From Eucalyptus grandis (lineage: Eukaryota > Streptophyta > Magnoliopsida > Myrtales > Myrtaceae): DNA of 64,000 nucleotides. Shown piece after piece: positions 37,249-50,309 of this stretch. The notes beneath the pieces were generated by a model. That model saw nothing but the letters and a program-made list of their open reading frames with translations. It made no database searches and was not told the DNA's origin. Location of the stretch: assembly GCF_016545825.1 (NCBI RefSeq), contig NC_052621.1:830199-894198 (forward strand). Direction: 5' to 3'. How positions within the stretch are numbered: the stretch's first letter is position 1; the number at the start of each line of letters is the position of its first letter. The position numbers were made by a program, and so were the translations under genes.

Positions 37249-40200
37249 CTAAATGAGACGGTGTTGACGCAAGCCCTTCCCAAAGTGAGGTTGCATCAAA
37301 CGTACATACAAACCATTCTTGGACATTAAAGAATCATGGGATCCTTCTTCCACAATGCGTCCACCATTTAGAACTACAATGTTGTCAACATGCCGCATCA
37401 TTGCAGCTCTGTGGGCTATAAGAATGGTGGTCTTGTTTCCCATCACCAGCGTATCAAGAGCCTCCTGCACCACCCTACTTGACTCAGATTCAATGGATGA
37501 GCTAGCTTCATCTAATAACAATATGGGAGCATTCTTCAGAACTACACGAGCAATTGCAATTCTCTGTTTCTGTCCTGGGGTTAGATCAACACCTCTCATC
37601 CCCACATGCGTGTCATAACCATGAGGCAAGCTGCTGATGAAATGATGTGCATTTGCTATTCTAGCAGCCTCCTTCATCTCTGCTTCGCTTGCATTGTGCC
37701 TGGCATAGATGATATTTTCTCTGATGGTTGTTGAAAATATAATGGGTTCCTGCTGAACAAGGCCTAGGTGGTTTCTCAACCATCTCAAGTTGTAAAGCTT
37801 CAAATCTCGTCCATCTAGCAAAACCTGACCAGCAACTGGATCATAGAATCTTTCAATCAAAGAGATTATGGTGCTCTTTCCAGATCCAGAAACTCCAACC
37901 ACTGCCACAGTTTGTCCCCCATTTACCTTAAGACTGAAATTACTCAGGACCAACACTTCTGGCCGAGTTGGATAACAAAAGTCAACATTTTTTAACTCAA
38001 TGCTCCCATAGACATTAGGAGGCTTCAGCGCTGAATTATCATCTGGGTCGATTTTAGGCGCTCGGTCAATTATCTCGAATACAGAGGTAAGAGATTTCCG
38101 TCGTTTCAGTATATATGGAGCCAGTCCAAAAGGCTCCACTAGAGCAAATGTTGCAAAGGAGAAAACCATAAATTCCTTAATGCCCGTTGGTGGATCCATT
38201 TCTTTATTCTTAATCAATAATGCAGTGTACCACAGAAGAAGGGCATTGCAAGCGAAAAGGAGAAACTGGGAGAAACCAAACGCAAAACCAATTGCCACTC
38301 CATGAAGAAAACTCTGCTTGAGTATTCTCTTTAATTGTGATCTGTACAGTTCCATGACTTTGTTACCAGCACAAAATGCAACCACAGTGTATATGTTTCT
38401 TACTGCATCCTCAAGGACCAAAGATGCCTTCCGGTGCATTTCCTGGATGCCCCTTGAGAAGCCACCAAGCCACAGTTTCTGGCAAACCAAATTTGCCATC
38501 TAATCAGTAATTTGGGAACAAGAGGGTAGAAAAGAGTGCAACAAATATACTCGGCACAATGGATAGGATATAGCAAGCAAAGAGATATTTTGGAAATGCA
38601 AACACTATAAGGGCCTGTTTGTTTAAGATTAAGTTCAAGCAAAAAGTACTTCCCCACCAAGATTTACAAATTATTCAAATTGCAAAAATTTCTAATCATC
38701 AAATGTTTTAACTTGTAATTCTCTAGTGATTTCATTACTTAGATTAGATGGAAGTGTGGTCTACAGGGTTAAAAGCATGCCTACACCAGTGCCCACATAG
38801 CTTCCCATTCCTACAGCTCCTTCCCTTTCCTCCAACATATTTTCATGTTTCAAAATGTGTAAGACTATAATCAAGACTCAAAGATAAAGCTAATCAGGGG
38901 TATAAATCGTCAAGTGTTAACCAAATGAAACTTATCAAAATAAGTTCCTTTTCTCCAAAAGAATAAAACCCATCTTTTTCATCAATTGAATCTCTAAATT
39001 GCTTCTAGAGCCGAATAATAATAAGTGGCTATCAAAGCTTCTTTCCCTTCCAAACATCAATTTAATGCAGCTGTGGTATCATCATCAGTAATAAATTACA
39101 AGAATAATGGTATAAATAACAAATGGACATAAATTCCACTTCCACTACAATTAAATTTTAAGCATCCATCCATCCAGGTAATGATAGTAACAAAGAGAAG
39201 GTATCAAGCTTGGCCAATAGGATCATAGCATCCTCTAGGGCCAGTAATCTTCAAGAATCAGGGATATTGCACTTCAAAAGGATTAAGGCTACTTAAAACT
39301 TAGGAATAGTGTCACTCTTCGAGACAAGAGGGACTGTGTGAACTTCTCGTGAACTGACCAGGCCAGCAGGAAATACATGGCTGTCCACTCTTATGTTGAG
39401 CAGTAAGGGCCAGAGAAGGGCGTATAACAAAAGAATGTGATATTGACCACCAAGTTACATATTACTTACACAACTGGATTTAAGATTAGGGAATCAACAG
39501 GTCAGAAAAAGGAGCCCATCAGGATACATAAGAAAAAGTAGTCAAAACCAGATCAGGTTATTCTTTCTTTCAATGGCAAGTGATGGTGGAGTTATGTGAA
39601 AAACAGAGATTTGACAACAACATTAGATTATGAACAAACCTGTGCAATAGCTGAAACAGTAAGAACGGGCAGGGTTGCGAAAGCCACAAGTGCTAGTCGC
39701 CATTCTAACAGCATGCCTATAAGAATAGCCACAATAACAGCAGCACTGTCCTGTATAAATATGGAAAGACGATTACTAAAGGCAGCTCGGACAAAAGTAG
39801 CATCATTTGCCAAGCGCATGGATAAAGTGTCAGCACTATTCTCCTCTCCATCAAACCATCCAACTTCATTGCGAAGCATTGCTGTTTCAACAAGGTAAAT
39901 GCCCATCATTTCATGTTATAAATATAAGATATCTAAGCTTATGGGACAAGTCTAATGAAGAATGGAAGAGAAAATAGACTTATTTGCAGATGTTACCTGA
40001 AAACATCATCCTACGAACTCGTTCTGTCATTTTCTCCCCCATGATACCAAAATAGAAGTGCTGAAGAAAATTGGCCACTACGGTCACTATTCCCATGCAA
40101 GCTATGATCAAGCACCATTTATCAACCTCCTGCCTCAGATGATCGCCACGAGATCTATAGTATGCTGTTACTATCAATGCGATTACATAAGCAAGGAGAG

Positions 40201-43200
40201 GATTAAAAGAACCAAATATTGCAGCACCAACACTGCCTAATGCAGCATAAAGCCATTCTGGAAAACTAAGCTCTGCCAATCGCCACAGTGATGGTGCTTC
40301 CCCATGTGTCCTGTCCTTTGCATCCTTTGATTTTATTGGAATATCATCAGAGTGACTATGGGGTCGACTAAATGTCTGAGAATGTGAACGCTCATTTTTC
40401 GGATCTGATGTCAGAAGGGGTGAAACAGGAGACTCAGGATCTGAACCGTTCACTTGTTGTTGTACAGACTGAACATCAATCTTTGGTAACTCTGGCAATC
40501 TCATCTCAAAACTATCCTGCCTTCTCATTGATGGCTCCTTATCCCCTGCATCTGTTGCGATACCATTTTCCTGCATATGCTCAGGAGGTGGGCTCCGAAC
40601 TTTTGGTGATTCTTGTTGTCTAAATCCATGAACGCCAGGAACCCGCTGAAGAGAGGGTGATTTTACCAGCTTGGGAGATGAAGGTTCTTGGAAGCTATGA
40701 CTTACTGAAGAATCCTTTTCAATTTCAAAAGCAGCAGTAGCTCCTTTATAATGTTTAACAGGCATCCTGAATGAAAAAGAATCACTTGTCATTTGGGACA
40801 CTAGGCATCAGAAAGTTAGCAATGTCTTTAAGTAAAATGTGTACCTCCTAGGAAGCTTTGCTGCTTCTTCGCATCTAAGAAGCTCTGCATAAAGACCATC
40901 CAGCCCTACTAATTCATCATGTGTGCCCATTTCAACGAGCTGTCCCTCCTCCATCACAGCAATGTAATCAGCATTCCTGATGAGGCTAAGACGCCGGGCA
41001 ATGATTATAGTAGAGCGCCCCAACATAAGGAGATCAAGAGCTGCCTGGACAACCTTTTCAGCCTCAAAATCAAGGCCACCAGTGACCTCATCAAGCAGAA
41101 GAATTGATGGATTTAGAAGCACAGCTCTCGCAATAGAAAGTTTAATTTTCTGTTCTTCTGTCAACGCTAAACCAGCTCTACCGACCTGCAAAGCATACAA
41201 GCTCCTTTAAAATGGAATTGATGAGAAAAGAACATCCATTTAAAGTTCCATTTAACTTCAGCATTTCAAACATGAATTCAAACTTCTGCATTTTACCTGT
41301 GTCTCGTATCCTTTTTCAAGTGAAGTGATGAAAGTATGCGCATGTGCAATTTTGGCAGCTTCCTCAATTTGATCCATATTAACATCCCGGCCATAAGCAA
41401 TGTTATCAATGATGCTCAGGCTTAGTAAGGCAGGTTCCTGGGTAACCAGTCCTATTTGGCGTCTTAGCCATTCCAATTTCATATTCTTAATATTTTCTCC
41501 ATCAAGAAGAACTTCTCCTGCATCAGAAAAATAAAAACATAGGAATCCGTAATCCCCAAATAGTTGCCAAAAGATTTCAATGGAACTTTCGGAACAGAAT
41601 GTCTAGGGACTACAGTAATAAGAGGAACTTGTCATACCTAACGTGGGATCATAAAACCGCTCCATCAAAGGAATGATACTGCTCTTCCCTGAACCGTTCC
41701 GTCCAACAAGTGCAACGGCTTTCTTAGCAGGTACGGTGAGATAAAATCCACTCAGAATAGGGATTTCAGGACGAGAAAGATAGCTGAAATAAACGTTCCG
41801 GAACTCAATATTTCCTTGAACAGACTCCAGAATATTCCCATCATGATTGACTGAAGAGGATGATCGGCTAATCATCTCAAAAAGTCTATAAGCAGCAATC
41901 CTTCCTTGATCAAATGAGTAGAAATTTGTTGCAGCTTGATTCAGACCTCTACACACACATAAAATAAGTTTCCCTTGAGAAGTTGTGAAAATTATGGGGA
42001 GATCTGTAAGTAAAAGTTGTGCTTAATACGCTTACAGGCCACTTAGTATTATAGCAAACAAGGCTGCTATGACTTGACCACCATGAGCTTTTCCATTTGT
42101 AACTAGGAACCTCCCAACCCAAAGTTGTAAGGCGCAAGAACATATTGCAAGCCCATATGTAAATCCAAGCCCAAGCCCTTGCACAAGACTTATCAGTATA
42201 CCATATCTCAGTGTTGCTTGTAGTGAAGTTGCATATGAATACTTGGCCAATGTTTCATTGGTGAATGCATATAAGGTCCTAATACATGAAACTGCCTGCA
42301 TAATTGGAAACATATCGAAATGAGGTAACAGCTTCAACGTTTCTCACAAGTGACAGGCTAATGAATCAATGCTTACCTTACGCCTCATTTTAAAAAAAAA
42401 ATACGTGCTTACCTATCTAATATAAAGGGAGACTTTTTTGTTGTTTGCTTCAAGTATAATAGAATCAATATTTGATTAGAAACTTTCTGAAAAGTCACAG
42501 AATGATAAGTCAAAATTTTAATCATCCACGGCTTCTTTCGTCAAAAGTGGAAGTCATTAACCAGGCATTATAGGTGGAATAAGGAACCATCGAAATTGCT
42601 TGCCTAATAGAAGAGCTCTGTTCCTTCACATGTCATAGAGACTCAATCCAAGTCCACAGAACTTAGAAATGTACAGAAACACCACAAAGCAAAAAGGACA
42701 AAAACAAAGAAACTGCAAAAAGCAAATAGGCTCAAGGGTGGAGTCCAGGAAACAGATGCGATGCAGCCAACCAAATCATGCAAGATGATATTTGTTCAAA
42801 TATTGATGTTTCTACCAAGTTTTGGTGAAGATGGACTTTGCAAATCAAGTAAGAATCCTAAGGTAAATTACCAGTCTTATATCATTTAGGATTTGATTCT
42901 TATTAGGGTTTTATTGAGTGCCCATTTTATTTTGGATAAAATATTATGTTCCCTATTCTATATTGTTTTTCTTGTTTAGATTTTTCCAGTCTCAACTAGA
43001 TGTAGAACTTTAGAGAGTCTGTCATTGTACTTCTCTCTTCTCAATAGAGTCGACGATCATTTGAATTTTTCAAGTATTTGTCTAGGTATTGTGCGATGCA
43101 ATTATTCTCTTAGGTGTGATGCTTAAGAAACCCTAGGTGTGATGCTTAGTAAGCTTTCAGTGTGAAGCCTAAAAATATATTCTCTATTGTGAGATTTGTC

Positions 43201-46200
43201 ATTCTATATCAATTTTGGTATCAGGTAAAGGTTCCTACACTTTCTCCAACAATGGTGACCAAAGCTGAGTTGAATTCCAAAGTTGGTGAGTTGACATCCG
43301 AGTTGGATGCTTTGCATAAAGATCATGAACACTGTTTCAAGCAACAAAACAGCAAGTTCGATGAACTCTCAGGGCAAATAAAGTTGTTTATTGCCCTAGA
43401 AGTGCAACCAATAGAAAGAACCATCAATTAAGTCCCTCCACAAAATTAAAAAACTAAAGGTGTTCAAGATTTTCAAGTATTAGAAGAATCCGAACTCAAG
43501 AAAGAAGATCTTGAATCACATGACACTGTTGATTGCATGAAAGAGATTGAAAATAAAAACGGATCAAGCACGGAGGATGGCCTGAAAGTCTGTCCTTCTG
43601 GTGTGGAGATTCTGGTCATGTTGCTTATCAATGTCCAGAGACATTTCATATTGGGTATAACAAGCAAAATCCAGTTCACGGCGGCTGTGAAGATCATGCA
43701 AGCAAAATTGAGGATACGGATTTCATGATACCATCCAACATGGATTATCAGAAAGAGTTTGATCAAGATTTGTCTCAAAACATGCCACTATTGAACTTCT
43801 TTCAGCTAGAAGGACAAAACTTATCATAATGCAGATGAAGCTGAAAATTAAATTGTTTGACGCTTCAAAACTCAAGGAATTTAACAAAGAAAACTAAAAT
43901 TGAGGATAAGTCTTCTCTAAAGAGGGGAGAATGATGCAGCCAACAAAATCATGAAAGATGATATTTACTCAAATATTGACATTTCTACCAAGTTTTGGAG
44001 AAGATGGACTTCACAAATCAAGTTAAAGTCCTAAGGAATTAGGATTCTTATTGCAGATAAATTAGCAGTCTCATATCTTTTTGGATTTTATTCTTATTGA
44101 GACTTTATTCACATCATTGTAATTCTTCTTTTTCAATAGAGTCAATGGTTACTTGAATATTGCAAGTATTTGCTTTGGGATTGTGCAATGCAATTCTTCT
44201 CTTAGGATGATGCTTACGAAACCTAGATGTGATTAGGAAGCTTTGGATGTGAAGCCTCAAGATTGATTCTCTACTGTGGGATTTCTCATCCTGCATCAAG
44301 ATGGCCACAAACAAGTGACACAATAATCACATGTTAATCAACAACTCAATAGGGATTGGTCAGTCCCTAGCAAAGGGCATTTCTGCGGCCTTCAAGCCAA
44401 AAGCATCAAGTTCACATAGCAATATTCCATATTTCCAAAATAGGGGGAAGCCTCTAAATAGGTCTAGGTTCACATCACCTGCCTCACTTTCAAACTTAAC
44501 CACCAACATTAACTTCACATCTGGACAATAATATTTCTAGCCAATTTCAAAAAAGATATCAAATGCTATTCATTGAAAACTCAGCTATGTCTAACTACAA
44601 CTGCATAGACAATTGTGTGGACATATACATCTACAAATAAAACATTATAAATGGTTTCGAATCTGAATTGTAAATCTGACTAATGGCTTACTCAAGTGAT
44701 GCCACAGGTTGAAAATAATGATACAGAGGTTTTTTTCTGTAAATTGCATTTTGTACTTTTTAGCACTCTCGTTGTATAATATGAATGAAATAATTTTAAA
44801 GTGTAAATATACACTAAACACTAATATATTTTCAACCATAATATAAAGAAGCATTATCAAATAAGGACAGTGATTGAGTAGGTAAAAGTGGACATTGTCC
44901 CACAACTTAACATACCTAATATATCCTTTAGAATGTTAAAAGGTCAATAAAAGTCCTATTCATTTGCGGACACTTGTCAACTGTGGTTGCATTAAAACCT
45001 CACTTTTTAATAATAAGATTTGTCATCTAAATGCAATATTGAGGCAGGTGGTTTAATATGTTTTTAAAGCAAGCCAGGTCATTTGAGATTGACCCTTTCT
45101 ACAAGGAGATGACTTGCAATGTTCCCAACACCTATGGAAGAATATTACAACCAGAAAGACCCTATAAGGGACCTTTCAGGAAGATTTTTGGACACTGCAC
45201 TTGTGCAGCCCAAATGGTGGACAAGCACCCACCACATGTTGCAGAAACTGAAAATTACAAATCAATTTGAACAAGTTGTTCATAAGGCCCACATTCAGAG
45301 TCTTTTAAGCCAAACCAATTCCCACCGCCTTTCCTAGTAAAGCTAGGAAGACCAGGAGGTTTCTGACTGCTTTGGTTGGATACACGCTTCAGCAAACAAA
45401 AAGAGAGGCCTCATACGTGACATGAGTCACGTTTGCACCCACAAAGAAACTGTTAGTAGCGACACAAGATTTTCTTAGACAAGATTACTATAAAATTGCT
45501 TGGGAAGGCAAGCTCTTCCAAACCAAGAATATTCTACATCAACGAAGGACTGTCTCAAAGGTCGAGAATTACAAGCAGATTTGGCTCTAAAAAACCTCGA
45601 GAATTAAGGAAGAAGAGAAAAGAGAGGAAGGTAGTGAGGACCTTTTAGTATGCAAACCTTGAAAAATGACTCGTCCTGAAGCAGTGCAATCATCTTTTGG
45701 TTTGTACTTTTATTTTTCCATTTTGGTGAAAATAGATAGTTGAGTCAAAGAGAAGCAATGGAGAGTTAGTCAGTTTTATAGGATCAAAAAGTCACCATAT
45801 AGAATTAAGTTGTATTTGCAATTCCATTTCACTCAATCTTTATTCTTCATGATTTTGGTGCACCTGATAGTCACCCAACTTCAAATTTATACTCTTCATA
45901 AACATGAAATCAGTGACAGAAGAGTGCAATTAATGTTCAAACATCGCAGGTATCAGTAAACACATTGTCCCCGGGGGGGTGGGGGCCGGTGGGGAGTGGG
46001 GGCGACCCTTGCGTGGGGTTAGCAAAATTATAGAGAAGGGAAGGTACCTGTTCAGCAATGCTAGCTGCTTCCGCATATGCATCTTGGATATTCTCAGCAA
46101 GCCTATGAAGAAATATATTGGATATTCCTCCAGCAGCAACAATGAAAGGACCAGTTGCTAATGTTATCAGGGCAATCTGCCAACAGTTGACAAATCCAAT

Positions 46201-49200
46201 AACTAGCCCACTGAAAAAAGTGGCCATGTTATGAATATAATTTCCAACCTGCAATTAGAAAGGCTAATCCAATTACCAAAAAATATTTGCATCGAGAAAA
46301 TGGTTCCATTACTTCAGTCTCACAACAATAAATTTCAAAAAGAAGAGGCTCAGAGCACAGAAGAGACTGTACTTTTTCACTGAGAGCAGACTGAATGAGT
46401 AGCACGTCACTCAATACTTGGCTCACGATGTCCCCATTGTTTCCATATGTATCGAAAAAACTCATGTCCTGGTTAAGCAACACTTGGACATACTTTGACC
46501 GGATGACTGCTGTCTGTCTTTCCCCCGTCAATATCCAGCATGAGACCTCTATTACAAAGAATAAGTTAGTGTTGAGGCAGCAATGCATCACCTTTTAATT
46601 TGTAGAGCACATAATTATCAAATCTTACCAATCCAACCAAAAGCAAAGACGCCAACTGCAATCCAAAGAAGTGACAAAGAGAGCTGCAGAAAAGACGTAC
46701 ACAGAAATGAAAAGTGTGAGATCAAATCAACAAATCACAGTTCACATATAACTTAATTTAAAAAATTATTATTAGCATGGTGATATATATGGTCATTGGG
46801 AGGACAGTAGACCAGAAGAGTGCCCTAAATGTATAAGGGACCAGGCTTTGTATACAATCACCTCCTCCCCAATGAATTTTCCACCAGAGACATGATTGAG
46901 AACCACTATGCACCAGATGGTAAAGTATCTCCTTTCATCAATCAATATCTCCAATTAAATCACACCTTTTGACATCATTGACTATTTTTTAAGGAAATGA
47001 TGTTCCTCACCGGTTGCTCAATAAATCGGGAAATTTCAGCAGAACTTTCATCACTCACTACTTTATCAAGAAAAAAAAAGGCGATACGCCAATAAAAAAA
47101 CAACTTAATGACGGTTGGGACCAACTATGTATTGATAATTTCTCTATATACATGATTCCTTAAAACATCGACTACATTGTCAAGTTCATCAATTACACTA
47201 GTACTCCTCTCTTCCGCCTTGTGGATATGCACTTTAAGAGGAGAGGAAGAGGACAAACGGCCAATTGCATACATGTCTATTAGACAAAAGGATGACCAGC
47301 CATGGTATTGGGGATAGCATGATGACACCTCATACATTTTTTAAGTAACCACACCACACACCTTATGCTTTATGAAATATTTACTACGACACCTTATGCT
47401 TATGAAATATTATAACGACACCTCATATATTTTTAAAGGAGCTCTATGAAGCCTAGATAGACTGAGATTGATAACACGGTTCCATATCATACTGTATACA
47501 TGCACAATTTGAGTTGACTGATGGCAATTCACTCTATCAAACATCTAAACTGACAAAATAATTAATTATTCAACAATCTTAGTCTAAGTGAACACAGTAA
47601 AGGCCATAACCACTGTCGTAGAACTATTCTAGGTTGAATGACTTTATGGAGCTGTGAGTCACTTTACTGTAGAATATGAGAGGTGTCATAATGATTTTTA
47701 AAAATATAAGCACAGACAATATCATCGTAATGTACTGGAAACCGAGGTGCCCATACCCTACATAAAAACCCGTAAGAAATAATCATGCTTGACGTCCATT
47801 GTATTTATTTATATTTTCAGCCTCAACTTTCAAGAACTTACAACACACTTTACCTCTAATATCCATTCTCTACCAAATCCTTGACAAGGCATATTTCATA
47901 TCTCAAAATAATATGATCTACGTAGACATTTATAAATCTGGTTACGCATTACAAACCAACTGGAAAAACTATGCTTGACAGGTTTAGTTTTCATTAAATT
48001 CTTCATCTTTTTCTAATACATGACACTTCAGCCTTACCAACCAGTGGGTTCTCAATACTAAATCCATAACAAGGCATATTTTCATTTCAAGAAAAGATTT
48101 CGTTAATGAGTGCTGTGGGACACTTGTTAAGCAACCAAATAAGGAATGTATGCAGTTTTCAAAACATTGTTTTCTCATACTATGTTTAACAAATGTTTTG
48201 GAAATTGAGATAATCTTCATTGAAAGTGCACTTGTTATCAAGACATTTCAAAAAAAAAAAAAAACTATAGTACAAAAACTCACTTATATCGGCATCAAAT
48301 TTCAATTGTTAAACTTGGGTCATAATGAATCAAATCAAAAATAAGTTGCCCCAAGTATACCTTACTTCTTTTCTTGGTAGAGTATACCCAGCTTCCTACA
48401 TGCGTACCTCACAAACACATTTACCAGTTCAAAGTGAAGGAGACAAGACTTTTTTGGTGCCTTTCCACCCCTTTGGCTTTTGTGGTGGATAAATATGTCC
48501 CAAGAACAGTAACATATAGAGAATAAAAGTATAACAAACCGAATGCAGCTTGCACCCATAACTTTTCTTCTTCATACAGAAGAACAACTAGAGGAACACA
48601 TCATTCCTGGTCAGAGTTATTGGATTCAATCCCACTTTTGCAGTGTTCACTGGTCAATTCACTGCCTTGCAAAATAATTTAGGACACTAGTACAGCTAGA
48701 TTTCTGAAACAAATTTAATCAGCACAGTGTTTACATGAACAAGTCACAAGCCTACAAGTAGAACACCCAAAAATAGTTTGGAGATATTAAAACAAAAAAA
48801 ACTCCACCAACTTTCGCAATGAGCCCTGTGTTTCTGAACAGGTGGGAAGACCAGGCAGGATACAGATGCCATTGCTATAGCTCAAGACAAAACCAAATTG
48901 GCCAAATTCCTTTAGCAAACCTAGCAGAGCAGCTGATGATTTATCAAGCAAGTCATTTAGCAAAAGCACTTGGGTAAAAATGACAACTTTCCACACAAAG
49001 AATAACCCATCCAATAAATCTCCTCAGTTCATATAAGCTAAATTCAGTTCACCCAACAATCTCCATCACTAAATGCACTAACTCCTACTCCCTAAGTCCT
49101 ACTGCCAACATTCTTCCTCAAGCCAAACAGAACCAAATTAGCACCGCATGAACAATACAAAGACTAGGGTTTTGAAGAAGGTCCAGTTACCTCTTTAAAC

Positions 49201-49616
49201 TGGTCAAACATCTCGAGATCAGAAGGAGGAGGCGGCGCAGCTCCACCCGGAGGAGACTCTTGCACACGTCCTAAGCGAAGGACGTCCACAATCTTCGCGA
49301 AGTAATGCAAGTAGAACACGAGGGCGGTGCCGTGGGCGGCCGCGGCGAGGGATCCCACGATCATCAGGCCCCAATCGAACTGGTCCGCGCAGGCGAAGAG
49401 CCGCGAGAAGGGCACCGCAGCGGGGGGCGGCTCCACCTCCTCCGGCTCCTCCATCTCCTCCTCCGGCTCCACCTGGGCCCCGGCGGGGCCCCCGCCCTCG
49501 ACGCTCGCGTCGACGTACGGGGACGGGGACTCGGGCGGCTCGGACACCTCCGAGACCGGCGTCAGCGGCTGGATGTGCGGCGGCGACCAGCCGAACAGCC
49601 CTCGCGATATCATCAT
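37249..49616 (-). CDS. ABCB20: ABC transporter B family, ABCB20/ABCB6 type
   Basis: Full-size exporter of the plasma membrane. Arabidopsis ABCB6/ABCB20 are reported to move auxin; function here is by homology. Eleven exons (minus): 49191-49616, 46629-46683, 46373-46548, 46048-46248, 42036-42295, 41638-41948, 41297-41517, 40845-41185, 39997-40766, 39640-39881 and 37249-38478. All have GT-AG borders and matching phases, summing to 1410 aa against about 1408 in Arabidopsis. Order: acidic N-terminus (MMISRGLFGWSPPH), TMD1, NBD1, Ser-rich linker (about aa 664-790), TMD2, NBD2. NBD1 has Walker A GRNGSGKSS (455-463), signature LTEEQ (558-562), Walker B LLLDE (579-583) and Arg614 at the H-loop. NBD2 has GVSGSGKST (1196-1204), LTPGQ (1300-1304), LLLDE (1321-1325) and His1357. 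An in-frame ATG upstream at 49712 is not preferred. Intron 4 carries an LTR element. Confidence 0.95.
42759..43211 (+). repeat. 5' LTR
   Basis: 453 bases. Its first base is C where the 3' LTR has T, a decay of the terminal TG. Confidence 0.85.
43252..43831 (+). pseudogene. Decayed Gag with degenerate zinc knuckle
   Basis: A first frame (ATG at 43252 to a stop at 43429-43431) encodes a charged, helical-looking segment. After several stops and frame changes a CCHC-like knuckle appears at 43593-43634 (SFWCGDSGHVAYQC), where the first Cys of Cx2Cx4Hx4C is Ser. The product could not be functional as it stands. Confidence 0.7.
43932..44298 (+). repeat. 3' LTR
   Basis: 367 bases. Collinear with the 5' LTR but about 86 bases shorter, mainly through loss of an internal T-rich block corresponding to about 42915-43045 of the 5' LTR. 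Many point differences show that insertion was not recent. Confidence 0.85.
44304..46047. other. Remainder of ABCB intron 4
   Basis: Non-coding DNA between the LTR element and the acceptor-side exon. It includes a G/C-rich run near 45970-46010 just inside the intron from the exon 4 donor. No second clear mobile element was delimited. Confidence 0.5.
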
Positions 49617-50030
49617 CTTGCTGCCGCCGCTGCCAACGCCCCCTCTCCCTCGCCCTCTGCCCCCGCGAGCTCTCGAGATTTCACTGTCCCCTCCCCGACC
49701 GAAAAAACCCAAAACCTAGAAGAAAACCTCGCCAATCTCTCTCCGTCTCTGTCTCTCTCTGTGTGAAACGCTTGCGTAGAGAGAGAGAGAGAGAGAGACC
49801 CGATTCGAGTGAATCGCCGGTTTTCTCTCTCTACGGAAGCTCGGTCGGAGTAGAGAGAGGAGCTCCGACGCGAGTGGATCTGCCGAAATCGGAGGATGCC
49901 CGGCCGGCCGCAGGAGGAGGCAGCAGGGAGGGAGACGAGGTGGGGAGCAGATTCAGAGTTTCAGCGACGCACCATTTTTCGATTCTCCACTGTGTCGCTG
50001 TTTTTTCGCTTTATTTTCTTTGCCTCTTTT
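49617..50030 (-). promoter_or_regulatory. 5' UTR and promoter region of ABCB20-like gene
   Basis: Immediately upstream of the start the minus strand is GA/CT-rich, with a (GA)n tract on the plus strand at about 49780-49798 that would be a CT-rich leader in the transcript. No convincing TATA box was seen. An in-frame ATG at 49710-49712 would add 32 Gly/Arg-rich residues. Confidence 0.45.
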
Positions 50031-50300
50031 CTTTTTTTTTTTTTTTTTTTTTTTTTGCCCCCTCTCCTTCTTTCTTTCTTTTTATTATTATTATCATTAT
50101 TATTATTTTATTATTATTATTATTATTTTGGAACAGGGAGGAAGAAAAAGCGGGGAGTCGTCGTTGTCGTCGTCGTCGTTGAGGGCGTGACCGAGTCAAA
50201 GGAGGCGGAGGGAGGGAGGGAGGGAGGGAGGGAGGGAGGAGGAGAAGGAAAAGCTTGGCTCACCCGCGGCAGCACCAAGGGCCTTCTGCTACCCTTTTTT
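50030..50300. repeat. Cluster of microsatellites
   Basis: In order: a T run (about 50033-50056), ATT/TTA repeats (50082-50128), a GTC/CGT repeat (about 50157-50180) and a (GGGA)n tract (50207-50239), then another T run near 50297-50309. Frames across them are artefacts. Confidence 0.95.
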
Positions 50301-50309
50301 TTTTTTTTA

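Larger units (their letters stand above)
42759..44298 (+). mobile_element. Non-autonomous Gag-only LTR retrotransposon in ABCB intron 4
   Basis: The two LTRs start (C/T)GATGCAG and end in TATATCA or CTGCATCA, and are flanked by the direct repeat AGATG (42754-42758 and 44299-44303). A primer-binding site tggtatcagg (43216-43225), matching initiator Met-tRNA, follows the 5' LTR. A purine tract agaggggagaa (43921-43931) precedes the 3' LTR. The interior is about 0.72 kb and encodes only a decayed Gag with no protease, integrase or reverse transcriptase, as in TR-GAG-type elements. It lies on the strand opposite to the host gene. Confidence 0.88.

Noticed and set aside
49305..49766. 153- and 130-codon plus-strand frames
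   Set aside because: They are antisense shadows of the GC-rich first exon of the ABCB20-like gene.
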